A stretch of 64,000 nt of DNA from positions 400,001-464,000 of the forward strand of contig CP038123.1 of NCBI GenBank assembly GCA_004519485.1. Direction: 5' to 3'. The notes beneath the pieces were generated by a model. It had not been told where the DNA came from. It saw only the letters and a program-made list of their open reading frames with translations, and did not search any database. Positions within the stretch are counted from its first letter, which is position 1, and each line of letters begins with the position of its first letter. Source of the stretch: Nannochloropsis oceanica. Its lineage: Eukaryota > Sar > Eustigmatophyceae > Eustigmatales > Monodopsidaceae. Positions 42,915 through 53,596 of the stretch are shown piece by piece. Both the position numbers and the translations under genes were made by a program.

Positions 42915-45827
42915 ATCCACGAGCGTGCCACGGACACGCTGGTCTGCTTCGAGATGGTCAAAGCCTTCACTAATGAAGCCTACGAACGACGACGATTCCA
43001 GGAAGTAGGGATGGAAGAAGGGAAAGAGAATCAGTGGGCGTCTCTTTTTACCACATTTTTATTTAAATCCTCGAGAGATCGATATTGCCATCTCGCGGAC
43101 ATGAACTCAAACCCCCACCCTCCCTCCCTCCCTCCCTCCCTCCCTCCCTCCAGGCCGTGCAGGCTTACCAGAAGTACAGCGTCACCAGCAGCGCCTCCCT
43201 CTCCCTCCTCAACATCCTCCAACAGGCCATCGTGCAAAGCTGTTGTGTAGGCACCCTCATCCTGACAGCCCACCGAGTCTATTTGGGTGAGATGGACGTG
43301 GGCGATTTCGTGGTACGTCCCTCCTCCCTCCCTCCCTCCCTCCCACGCTCTCAATCTCTAGCCTGCATGCCCTTATTGAACCCTCCAGATTTCTCCTTTA
43401 CTCGTTTCCTCCCTCCCCCTCATGCCATCGGTCTTCACCCTCCCCCCATCCCCCCCTCCCCTCATGCCATCGGTCTTCACCCTCCCCCCCCTCCCCCCCT
43501 CCCGCAGGCTGTCAACGTCTACACCACCAACGCCTTCCAGCCCCTCAATTTCCTCGGCTCGGTCTACACGGCCGTCATCAAGGCATTAGTGGACATGCAG
43601 AACCTCAACCAGCTCCTCCTCGAAGCCCCCGATGTCGTGGACCAGCCCAACGGTACCTCCCTTCCTCCCTCCCTCCCTCCCTCCCTCCATGTCAGCGTTC
43701 GTCTCGACCGATTTGTCCCCTCGTTGTACTTACCTTCCCTCCCTCCCTCCCTCCCTCCCGCCCTCCTTCAGCCCGTGCCCTGCCCCCTCCCTCCTCTGTC
43801 TCCTACGCCTCCCAGGGCCTCTCCCTCGAGTTCCGCGATGTCTCCTTCCACTATCCGGAGCAACCTCCCGCCTCCGGGTTGAAGCACGTATCTTTCACTG
43901 TACCCGCCGGCACCACCACTGCACTGGTATGTATGCATGTACCTCCCCTCCCCTCCCTCCCTCCCTCCCTCCCTCCTTCTCATCTGAGGGGGTAGACACC
44001 AACGGTTAGTGGCCAAACCACTTGCTTCCTCCTCCCCTTCCTCAACCCTCCCCTCTCTCCTCCCCTCCCTCCCCTCCCTCCTCCCCCCCCCTCTGCTCTT
44101 TCCCTCTCTCCCCTCCAGGTGGGCCACACGGGCAGTGGCAAAACCACATGCTCCCGCCTCCTTTTCCGTTACTACGACACACTCTCCGGTGACGTGCTTC
44201 TCAACGGACAAAGCGTTAAGGGCCTAACGCAGACGAGCGTTAGGGCTCTGATTGGTAAGGAGGGAGGGAAGGAGGGAGGGAAGGAATCGATGGTCACGCA
44301 GGTGGAGGGTAATGTGTGTGAGCACATGGGAGTGATGGAAATGACCTCCTCCTCGCTTTTTTTCATCCCTCCCTCCCTCCCTCTCCAAGGTGTGGTCCCG
44401 CAAGACACCTGCCTCTTCAACGACACCCTCCTGCACAACATCCGGTGCGTGTCTGCCCGCCCTCCCGCCCTCTCGCCCGCCCTCCCTCCCTCCTCGTAGC
44501 GTCCTTGATCCCTGCATAAGTCTTCACTCCTTCCCTCCCTTCCTCCCTCCCTTCCTCCAGATACGGCAAGCTCGAGGCGACATTGGAAGAAGTGGAGGCC
44601 GCCGCGGAGGTAAGCCTCTCTTCCTCCCTCCCTCCCTCCCTTTGGGCCACCAACACATCCAACCCTTCGTTCCCTCCCTCCCTCCCTCCCTCCCTCCCTC
44701 AGGCCGCCCAGCTCGGACCCTTCATCGCCTCCCTACCTCTAGGCTACGACACCATCGTGGGCGAACGCGGGCTCAAGCTCTCCGGGGGCGAGAAACAGCG
44801 CGTGGCCATAGCTCGTTGCCTGCTCAAGGTAGACGCCATCCCTCCCCTCCCTCCCTCCCTCCCTCCCTCCCTCTTGTGGTCTCGGTTTTGCTGGTGCTGG
44901 CATCTCCTGACTTATCTCAACCATCCCTCCCTCCCCCCCTCCCTCCCTCGCAGAATCCTCCCCTGGTCTTGCTGGACGAGGCTACAAGGTTGGCACCGAG
45001 GGAGGGAGGGAGGGAGGGCTATCGTCTATCACCTCGCAGTGCTATTGCTTCTGTTTCTCACAATCTTATCCGCGAGTCTATTATTCCAACCCTCCCTCCC
45101 TCCCTCCCTCCCTCCCTCCCTCCCTCGCCAGTGCCTTGGACTCTCGTACGGAAAATCTAATCCTCAAGGCCCAAGCGGCCGCCACCAGAAACAGGTAGGT
45201 CTCTGTCCTCCCTCCCTCGCTCCCTCCCTGCCTCCTTGTCGAACCCACCCCTCCCTCCCTCCCTCCCTCCCTCCCTCCCTCCCTAGAACCACCTTGGTGA
45301 TCGCCCACCGGCTGTCCACCATCCGCCACGCGGATCAGATCGTAGTCCTCGAGAATGGCCAGATCAAGGAGAAGGTAAAGAGGGAGGGAGGGAGGGAGGG
45401 AGGGAGGAAGGGAGGGAGGGAGGGAGGGAGGAAGGGAGGGAGGGAGGGAGGGAGGAATTGATTATTTTGGTCCCCCCATTGTTTTCGCGTGTCTACTTAC
45501 ACCCCTCTCCCTCCCTTTCTCCCTCCCTCCCTCCCTCCCTCCCTCCCTCCCTCCCTCCCTCCCTCCCTCCTCCCCATCGCGCAGGGCACGCACGAGGAGC
45601 TTCTCCAGAAGGAAGGCGAAGACGCCGCCTACCGAAAAATGTGGGAGATGCAACGAAAGGGAGGCAACCGGCAGGGATGGGGGGAGGGAGGGAGGGAGGA
45701 AGAGGAGGGGGAGGAGGAGGAGGAGTGGCAAGAAAGAGAAGGAAAGACGGAGGGAGGAATGGGCCGGGGGGGGGTAGGGCAGCAGCAGCAGCAGGAGGGA
45801 GGGAGGGGGGGGGGGGGAATTCATTAA
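42915..45827 (+). CDS. ABCB6/HMT1-type half ABC transporter, 5'-partial
   Basis: Twelve exons follow the gap: 42915-43004, 43154-43312, 43508-43652, 43772-43926, 44119-44254, 44390-44444, 44561-44609, 44703-44828, 44954-44988, 45132-45194, 45287-45374, 45585-45827; every junction is in phase, about 447 codons. The last part of the membrane domain is present: [49 protein letters not shown]. These match the ABCB6/HMT1/ATM group. The nucleotide-binding domain is complete: Walker [10 protein letters not shown]-loop [12 protein letters not shown], signature [16 protein letters not shown], Walker [11 protein letters not shown]-loop SALD, H-loop VIAHRLST. Members export phytochelatin-metal, porphyrin or glutathione conjugates at vacuolar or mitochondrial membranes; the substrate cannot be told. 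The C-terminus is an acidic, Gly- and Gln-rich extension. At least five of its introns contain echoes of the next exon. Confidence 0.93.
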
Positions 45828-45955
45828 TAATTTGGGCGGGCTTTAGAGGGAGGGAGGGAGGGAGAAAAGAAGGTTAAATAGGAGGAGGAGGAGGAGGAGG
45901 AGGAGAAGGATTTGTGTGAGGTGTGATGCGGGTCGGTGACAGGAAGGGGAGGAGA

Positions 45956-45958
<3 letters not shown>

Positions 45959-46031
<73 letters not shown>
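45959..46031. repeat. (GA)n microsatellite
   Basis: About 72 bp of uninterrupted GA dinucleotides in the 3' flank of the ABC transporter gene. Confidence 0.97.
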
Positions 46032-46034
<3 letters not shown>

Positions 46035-46247
46035 AAACAAGAACAAGAGCGTCAACCACAGACCATATAAACTATTTTCAAGAAGAAAAATAGGAGAAAA
46101 TCCAGAAGATCAAGAGCACATGCCATTCCTACTCCACACTTCCATGCAATCTTTTTTCTGTCATTTTCAATCTAAACCTTCCAACCTCCTTCCCTCCCTT
46201 TTCCCTTCTTTACATCCTCCCTCCTTCCCTTCCTCCCTCCTTCCCTA

Positions 46248-46393
46248 AGGCTTCCCTTGCAACCCGTGATTCGCCAGCCGTCCCTCCCAAAGGCTTCCCA
46301 TTGCAACCCGTGATTCACCAGCCCTCCCTCCCTGAGGCTTCTGATTAGAACTAAGGCTTCTGATTAGAACCCGTGAATCACCAACTGTCCCTC
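46248..46393. repeat. Minisatellite built from the eIF1 last-exon end
   Basis: About three units of 40-50 bp share AGGCTTCxxxTxxxAACCCGTGATTC, written on the + strand as blocks AACCCGTGATTC, ACCAGCC, TCCCTCC. The rightmost unit is the actual end of the eIF1 coding sequence (sense LVIHGF-stop); the others lie downstream of the eIF1 stop and are diverged copies of it. A partial extra copy (GGCTTCTGATTAGAAC) is also present. Confidence 0.75.
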
Positions 46394-47537
46394 CGTGCAG
46401 ATCTCCTCGTCAACCAAAAAGTCTTTCACGTTCGCGCGCTGGTCGCCCGAAAGCTGGATGACCTGGAAAGAGAGGAGGGAAGGAAGGGAGGAAGGAGGTA
46501 GGGAAGGAGGGAAGGAAAAAGTGAGAAGGAAGGAAAAAGTGAGAGGTCCAACAAGACGACAGTTGTGTAAGAATTCAATGCACTGTCCCCCCTCCCTCCC
46601 TCCCTCCCTCCCTCTTCCCTTCTTTCCCTCCTTCCCTTCTTGCCCTCCCGCCCGACCTGCCCAATCTCCTCATCAGTGGTGATAGCTCCGTTGCAGGAGA
46701 AATTCTTTTTGAAGGCCTTTAGGATCCGCTTCACGTCCAGCTCATCGGCTACAGAAGGAGGGGGAAAATAGACGGGAGGATGAACGAATTAGCCACAAAC
46801 TTCATTTTCCGAAAAAAAGACATAGTGATCTGGCAAGGACAGTATCTGTTTCTACGTGTGCGGGACGGGGTGGTGTAGTGTATGTGTATAGAAAGGGGAG
46901 GGAGGGGAGGGAGGGAAAAGAGGGAGGGCAAGGACGTACCAAGACCCGCTACGGTGGTGATGCACTTGCGGCCGTTTCGCTGCTGCACACGGATGTGCAC
47001 CTTGGCACTGTCGGTGGCTTGCTCGCTGGCGTCCAGGAAAGGATCTGCAGGCGAGTAAAGAGAGGGAGGGTGAAGAAGGGAGGGATGGAGGGAGGAAAAG
47101 AATCAGGGGGGATGAGTGACACACCCACACATGTACACATGCACATTGTCACATGCAAACACACGCATGTATGCATGAGCGCATACACATGCATGCTTGT
47201 GTGCGCGGGGGACACGACGTTGTAGCAAAGATGAAGGGAGATGGAGGGTGTGCGTCCCTCTCGGCCCTCCCCCTACCTATCCTCCTCTTTCACACGCTGA
47301 CACGCAAGCAAGTATACTCAAACACCAAGCAGCATGAGAATGATGACACAAACCCCCCCACCGATGGCTCCTGGCGCGCACGCACGCAGGCCAGCCCTCC
47401 CTCCTACCCTGCTTTCTTCCCTCTCGCCCCTCCAGCACACCAAATGCTGCTCCACAACACTCACACTACTCTCACCCATTTCCAGACCACATATTAAACG
47501 TACCCCGTGCTGCGATGTTGAGGATTTCCGCGCTCAT
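46364..47537 (-). CDS. Translation initiation factor eIF1 (SUI1)
   Basis: Four phase-consistent exons, 47537-47504, 47044-46940, 46748-46657 and 46462-46364, give 109 aa, the normal eIF1 length. The SUI1 domain is complete: KVHIRVQQRNGRKCITTVAG, then LDVKRILKAFKKNFSCNGAI, VIQLSGDQRANVKDFLVDEE and the C-terminal QLVIHGF. The N-terminus MSAEILNIAARGDPFLDASE is in the usual short flexible form. eIF1 binds the 40S P-site region, keeps the scanning complex open and rejects non-AUG starts. One donor is GTCGGG (46656), weaker than the others, but the junction restores the conserved protein. The region just past the stop contains decayed repeats of the last exon's end. Confidence 0.95.
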
Positions 47538-48327
47538 GCAAGGAAGAAGGTGGTGTGGTAGTGGCGCCCTGGGCTGATTGAGTATAAGAAGGCTTGTTGC
47601 TTCTGTGGGGGGAAAGGTGAGGACAGAGGGCAGGATTGAGCACGTGAAGGCATGTGTTGCGGTTCCACCCCGACCGCAGAGTGCCCGTAGTAATCCTCTT
47701 TCCACCAGTGCCTCTGTAAGCATGTTTTAATCCAATCGCATTAGACACGCCTTCCATCGATCATCCATCGTCACCCCGACTAGTGTCGTTGGTGCTTTAA
47801 TCCATCATCCTCCCCTACAAGGCGCCATTGCCCGACGGGCCATCGTTTGCATGAACGAGTATCGTAATTGTCTCCCCCCGCCTCGTCACAGCGCCTGGCT
47901 AGCCCTCCTAGTCTGGACCAAACCCCCCGCTGATAATCTTAAGTCTGGTTAACCCTCGACTCTCCCACAACAACGACAATCATCTGTCGCAAGGCCTTGC
48001 CTTTGTTCCTGCTTGCTCTCAAATCTTGCCTCTCATCGCCTGCCTCTCCCTCACGACGAAGCAAAGCTAACGACTATGTCCATACCACCATCTCACCGCC
48101 CCTACGACCCCACCACACATTTCCGATCCATAGCGCCCAACGGCACTGCGACGACTAGCATGAAGGTCAGCAGCTGTGATGGCTGCGGCTGCAACGACGA
48201 CAATTTGTTGCGGCGACGGAGGAGACCGCGGGAGCAGCCCAGACCAGAGGTTGCGCAGGGTAGCAGTAGCAGCAGCAGCAGCAGCACAGACGTACCCACA
48301 AGACCAAGGAGAAGGAGAGCGCCTATT
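47538..48327. other. Divergent intergenic region
   Basis: About 790 bp between the eIF1 start (-) and the PPR-like gene start (+). The frame of the latter is open upstream to 48013, so a longer N-terminus is possible. A short AGC/CAG run is at 48262-48285. Confidence 0.4.
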
Positions 48328-50570
48328 ATGTACACAAGCAGCGGCCTCCTTCTTCTTGTTCCCCTCCTTTTCAACAGCACCCGCACCCAAGCATTTGTTG
48401 TCTGGCCTCGCCTTCCTGCCGGTCGTTTTGTCGTTCCCTCTTTGTCCTCCTCGGGAGAGTCTCTAAGGTCATCATCGTCTGCCCTTTTTGCGGCTGCGCC
48501 ACGAAAGCGGAGTAAAATTAGAATAGGCGACGAGGAGATGTCTTTTTTCTTCGACGACGAAGGAGAGGTGGGGAGAGGAGAAGAGGAAGCAGGGTGGGAA
48601 GGACAGACGGTCCTGGAGGACGAGGAGGAGGACGAGGACGAGGAGCAAGAAAGCCGTCGTCAGAGAAGTCGGCGGAAGAGGTTTGCGACTGCCAACGCTG
48701 CGGAAGCCCAGCAGGCGAAGAACGACGACCCGTACTACGCATTCAGGGACAGGAGGATGTTTAAGATGGGGGAGGACGAGCGGGCGTACTACGACAGGTG
48801 AGAAGGAGGGAGGGAGGGAAGTATGAAGGGAGGGAAAGAAGGGAGAGGGGTTATGCGCGCCTTAATTTCTCTTTCAAAAGATCGCCCCACCGTTAATCCC
48901 CTTCCTCCTTCCCTCCTTTCCCCCTCCCTCAGACTAAACGCCTACAAGCCCCCTTCGTCATCCTCCTCTTCCCTCTCCACCTCCATCCCACCGTCCCTCC
49001 CTTCCTCCTCCCCGTCCTCCACCTCTTCCTCCTCCTCCATCGTCGTGGGCTCGGGCACCGAGCTATTTCCCAGCCGCACCGCCGGCCTCTCTCCCGCTGC
49101 CCTTGAAGCCATTTCCGCCTTCCTTGTGGAAGGTGGGGAAGAGCCCCTCTCTCTCTTCTCCTCTCCCATGACCGTGGGAGGAAGGGAAGGAGGGAAGGAC
49201 CGATTCGAGAAGCGGGTGGCGGACCTGGCGGATGAGGCGGCCGAGGGCGGGAAGAGGGGCCAAGCGGAGGGACGGGAGGAAGGGGAGCAGCTGTTCAGCA
49301 GTGAGTGGTACGCCGCCGAGATGAAACGGAGAAACGACGAGGGGAAGTACTCCCTGGCACTCACGTACTGGGAACGCATCCACAAGGAAGGAATGAGACC
49401 GTGCCCTGCGGCTTACACCCAGGTCTTACGGGCGTGCCGTTACACGGGAGAGATAATGCTGGCGTTGGCGCTGCTCCAGGAGATGGAGGACGACGGGGGG
49501 GCGGATTTGTACGCGGGTAGGGAGGGAGGGAGGGAAATAGGAAGAGAGGGAGGGAGGGTGGGAGGGAGGGAGGGAACTAGAAAGAGAGGGAGGAAGAGAA
49601 AGAAAACACACGCATGCACGTCTGTATGAATTTGGTAAGACTTAATATTCTCCCTCCTTTCCCTCTCTCCCCCCTTTCCCTCCCTCCCTCCCTGCTCCAG
49701 GTGGGCTCGATTGGGTTGTCCGCCTTCTCTCCCACTCCCGGCGATATCTGCAGACCCTCGACCTCTTCGAGACGCTCAGCAACAAGGGCGTGCGCCTCCG
49801 TCCCTCCTCCTTTAATGTCCTCATGGAGGAGTTGGCGGCCATACCCAAGTGGAGGGAGGTTGTCAAGGTACGTGAACAAGTCCTCCCTCCCTCCCTCCCT
49901 CCCTCCCTCCCTCCCTTTTCAAGGTCTGAGCCTTGAGAAAAGCTTGTCGTATCGCGCAGACACAGGTATACATATATATATGTATATACATCGTCGCGTC
50001 TTCCGCTTGCTTGTCCCTTCCTCTTTCCCTCCCTCCCCACCACCCACCCACCCCTCCCTCCCTCCCTGCCTGCTTCCCTCCCTCAGGTCCGTACTTTGAT
50101 GAAGGCTTACCGCGTCGCGCCTGACGTGGACAGCTACTGCTGGATCATTACCGCCAATCTCGCCCTCGGCCGCACTTACGATGCGACGCGCTTGCTTGCA
50201 GAGATGGGAGACAGAGGGGTGAGTCCTCCCTCCCTCCGTCCTTCCTTCCTTCCCTTCCGCCCTCCTTGCCTTCCTTGCGTTGTTTTGGGGCACTTTTCAC
50301 TTTCCAATTTATATTTTCTCCCTCCCTCCCTCCCTCCCTCCCTCCCTCCTTCAGCTGGCCCCTTCGGAAAGCATGTTCGCCGCGTGGAGCTCCATGGCAG
50401 CAGTGACGGCGTCGGAGCGTAGGAGGGCAACAGCGGCAGCAGCGTTAAATGTAGGCTCTCCCTCGGCAGTCGCGGCCGGTCTGGTGGGGCAGGAGGAGGA
50501 AGAGCGGGAGGGAGAGGGGGAGAGGGAGGGGGAGGTTGGGGGTACAGGACCTGCGATTTTGCTGGCTTGA
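48328..50570 (+). CDS. Plastid-targeted PPR-like protein
   Basis: Five phase-consistent exons, 48328-48797, 48933-49516, 49701-49867, 50087-50218, 50355-50570, about 522 aa. I place the start at MYTSSGLLLLVPLLFNSTRT because it gives a signal peptide ending at QA|F followed by a basic stretch (FVVWPRLPAGRFVV). This is the bipartite leader, with Phe after the cleavage site, used for plastid import in heterokont algae. In-frame ATGs exist upstream (48013, 48076) but would bury the leader. The middle is acidic and Ser-rich. The C-terminal half has helical-repeat segments: YSLALTYWERIHKEGMRPCP, AYTQVLRACRYTGEIMLALA, LFETLSNKGVRLRPSSFNVL, LMKAYRVAPDVDSYCWIITA, which fit pentatricopeptide (PPR) helix pairs. 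It may bind plastid RNA. The C-terminal tail is low-complexity. Confidence 0.75.
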
Positions 50571-51759
50571 GTTGACCTGTCGAGATGATGGGTGAGAGAG
50601 GGTAAGGGAAGGAGGGAAGAAGAGAAGAAGGGAAGAAGGGAGGGAGAAAGGAGGATGATTTTGATCCATAGTGTAGAAAAGAAAAGAGGAGAAGAACGGG
50701 GAGGGGGGAAGAAAGGAAAGAAGGTAGGGAGAGAGGGAGGGAGGGAGGGAGGGATTGAGGGAGGGAGGGAGGGATTGAGGGAGGGTTAGATAGAAACAGG
50801 GCTAAGAGTGCGAGTTGGTGGTGAAGACCCGAGAGATGTGGAAACCACGGTAGTAGCAACGGTAGTAACAGCAGCAGTAGCAGTAACAACAACAACAGCT
50901 ATAACAGCAGCAGCAGTGGTGGTCGTAGTGGTGTAGTAGTAGAATGAGAGGGTTGAAGAAAGCTCGGACAGATTTAATGGCCTGCCGGTGTGCCTGTCGA
51001 ACGAGTCCAAAGGGCGGGAGAAAAAAATCGGGAGGGACAAGTAGACGAGTAGATGGCTGGCGAATGCGCAAGCGTGAGACGCGACGAGAGGAAGAGAAAG
51101 GGACGGTCGGTTCACTGACGATCGACCGCAACACTGATGATGAAAACAAGAATGACGCTGAAAACCCCAGCCGGAAAGGATGATGACTTGTTCATTTAGT
51201 ATAAATTTTGAATCTTAAATATGGCGTTGAGGGGCGTGCTTGCTATGAGAGGCCAGCGCCTCTCATTCGCAGAACGACATCCATACCCACGCTTCCAATT
51301 ATTTATTATGTAATATTAATATCCCTTCATATCACACACAGCCTCCCTATTCTTCTTCCGCACTTTCTCTCTTGTCGTCCCACCCCCAGTGGTGTCGACT
51401 CCCTGTTTTTCTCTTTATTCCTCTGACGTGTCAATATCTTCCCCTTATCACTTTTCATCATCATCCTAGCACCCCTCTTCTTTATCTTCTTTCCCTTAAT
51501 CCTCCCCCTCCCTCTTTTCCTTTTCCTTTCTTTTTTATTTCCCTTTCATTTTCTTTACCCTGGCCTAAGTGTGGGCATGCTGCCTCTTTTTTTTGGAGGG
51601 GTTCCACTCATTTTCTGTTTGTATTTCTGTGTAGAGGCCTCAGACAGCAATGGAGAGGACAGTAAAAAAAATGGCGCCGGTTGTAGCCTCATTGGCGTCT
51701 CTCTCTCCTCCCACCCTTCCAACATCGTGATGAATCACATTCAAGCAGCCTCCTAGTCT
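50571..51759. other. Convergent intergenic region
   Basis: About 1.2 kb between the PPR-like stop and the 3' end of the minus-strand secreted-protein gene. GGGA tracts extend to about 50790, a trinucleotide-rich patch (CAG/AGT/ACA) lies at 50850-50940, and the remainder is AT/pyrimidine-rich. No gene recognised. Confidence 0.45.
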
Positions 51760-52299
51760 CTACCAGCCTCCGCGGCCCCACCCCCTCTGGTTATTCCAGT
51801 TATTGTTGTAGTTCCTGTTCCACCCGCCTTTTTTCCTCCATCCCCAACCCCCACGCCCCCACCCACCTTTGTAGTATCCCTTATCTCCCTCCGAGGGACC
51901 TGCGCTCTCAAATTGGAGGCCATTGTCGCCTTCGGTGATCATGTCGTCGTCCATCCCCTTGTTGTCGACAACCTCGCCCTTCGAGTTGTGCCCCATCCCC
52001 CCTTTCTCTCTTCCTCCCTCGTGGCCCTCAACCATAGTATTTTCCTTTTGCCCGCCTTCCATTTCTCTCTCTGCCTTCATTGGCTCCATGGGTGGGACAG
52101 GCTCTTCGACGGGGACGACAGGGATCGTCTCGGCGGTGCCCAATTTATCAATTTGCTTGTCATCGTCATTGGTGGTACTCGCAATGTCCTTGTTGTTCGT
52201 CCCACGCAGGCTCGAGGTGGTCTCTTGGCCGCTGGCGAAGAAGGGGTTGCCCGCTGCAAGGACAAAGGGGAGGACGAGGATGATATTGTTGAAACGCAT
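51760..52299 (-). CDS. Secreted acidic protein with Trp/Gly/Asn-rich tail
   Basis: Intronless, 179 aa from the ATG at 52299. I chose that ATG because it gives a clean signal peptide (MRFNNIILVLPFVLAAGNPF, cleavage near FASGQ); the frame is open further upstream to 52545. The mature protein begins with a TTSSLRGTNN segment and continues acidic and Met/Pro-rich (VVPVEEPVPPMEPMK). It ends in about 45 residues made of Gly, Trp, Tyr, Asn and Arg/Lys (GYYKGGWGRGGWGWRKKGGW, then NRNYNNNWNNQ). No family recognised. The composition resembles structural or adhesive matrix proteins. It lies about 1.3 kb upstream of, and divergent from, the tyrosinase gene, and lacks the intron tracts of other genes here, like that gene and the next one. 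Confidence 0.75.
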   Translation of the reverse strand: MRFNNIILVLPFVLAAGNPFFASGQETTSSLRGTNNKDIASTTNDDDKQIDKLGTAETIPVVPVEEPVPPMEPMKAEREMEGGQKENTMVEGHEGGREKGGMGHNSKGEVVDNKGMDDDMITEGDNGLQFESAGPSEGDKGYYKGGWGRGGWGWRKKGGWNRNYNNNWNNQRGWGRGGW

Positions 52300-53596
52300 G
52301 TAGGCTTTGTTTGATAGTAGTCGCTTTTGTTGTTGGCTGTGTAGTTTGTGGGGAGGCGGAATGTAGAGGTAGTAGGACCTATCAGTGAGAAAAAACTCGA
52401 ACATATTACAAGGCTTTAGCATGATCAATATCGATGTCACAGAAGTATCGTAAAAAAGGACGAGGGTGAAGTGAAGGGTAAAGGCTCCGGGTGGCGCACG
52501 AGAGGGGTAGATGAGACGGGAGGTAGCGCAGAAGACATGTGCCATGCGCTGGTATGCAGGGCGGGAAAGATCGGACTAAGTCATGGGAGTGAGTGCAAAG
52601 GTCACCTTAAGTAAAGGGGAGGATATGCATACTTGTGTCACGACGCATTACAAGTTGGTAGAAAGGTTTTGGGGAGGAGGTTGAGCTGCTAGACAGTCTG
52701 AGAATGTCACCGATCCAGCAGAAATGTGCAGACAACAAGGTCAAGAGTAAATGAAAAACAAGATATACAATTAGTGTACAAACAATATACACAAAGAGCA
52801 GCAGAACGTAAAGAAAAGACGAGCCCAAAATTTGGTAACGAAAGTTTGCCAAATAAACGAGTAAAGTCCGTCCTGCGTCGGTGCAAACTGGCCGGAAGTG
52901 AAAATATCATTCTCTTCCAGTGTACCATGTTTTGACGGAATGAATTATCTACTCCTTAAAAAGGAATCTAGTATGGTGTCACGGTGGTGTTTTTTTTTGT
53001 TTTTTTATTTAGTTCTTTTGACTAGGCGAACAAGACACAGCTCAAAACAAACGTCAGCTGTGTGTTTTTGGACTTCGCATGGCTTCCGCGAAATGAAAAT
53101 TTTCGATGCCCGCAGGAAAAGCCTGCAAAGGTTCATCTCTGGCGAGAAGCACTTACTGAGAGAGAACATGTGTGGCAGTGTCGCATGGTTAAATGATTGT
53201 ATTTGGGTCAATGAATTGCATAGATTTGATCACATTAGATGGACATATTGGATATGTTGATTCCGCTTGTGATATCGCCCGTGGTTAAGCCTGTTGATGG
53301 ATTGAAATATTATGGTGCGACCTTTGTTCCCATCATTAAATCTGGCAGGGGAGACTGTGGATGGTTAAGAAGAGGATCTAAGCAAAGAGCTCAGGCAGAG
53401 GCAAGTTGATCAGCCACTGTTGAACTATTAAATTCACAAAGTGAAAAAAACACCTCATTTAACCTCCCCTCTATCCGAGAGCTGCACACGATTTCATTTC
53501 GAGCCACACACAGTCTGCCTGATAAATTTCTTTAGTCTCACCCATAACACACCCCATACTCATATATGCGCATATCATAATCACAGACTCACAACC
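52300..53596. other. Divergent promoter region of the tyrosinase pair
   Basis: About 1.3 kb between the divergent secreted-protein gene (-) and the tyrosinase gene (+). It is more AT-rich than the gene-dense parts and has no TCCC tracts. The short open frames have no motif. It could serve as a shared regulatory region. Confidence 0.45.
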
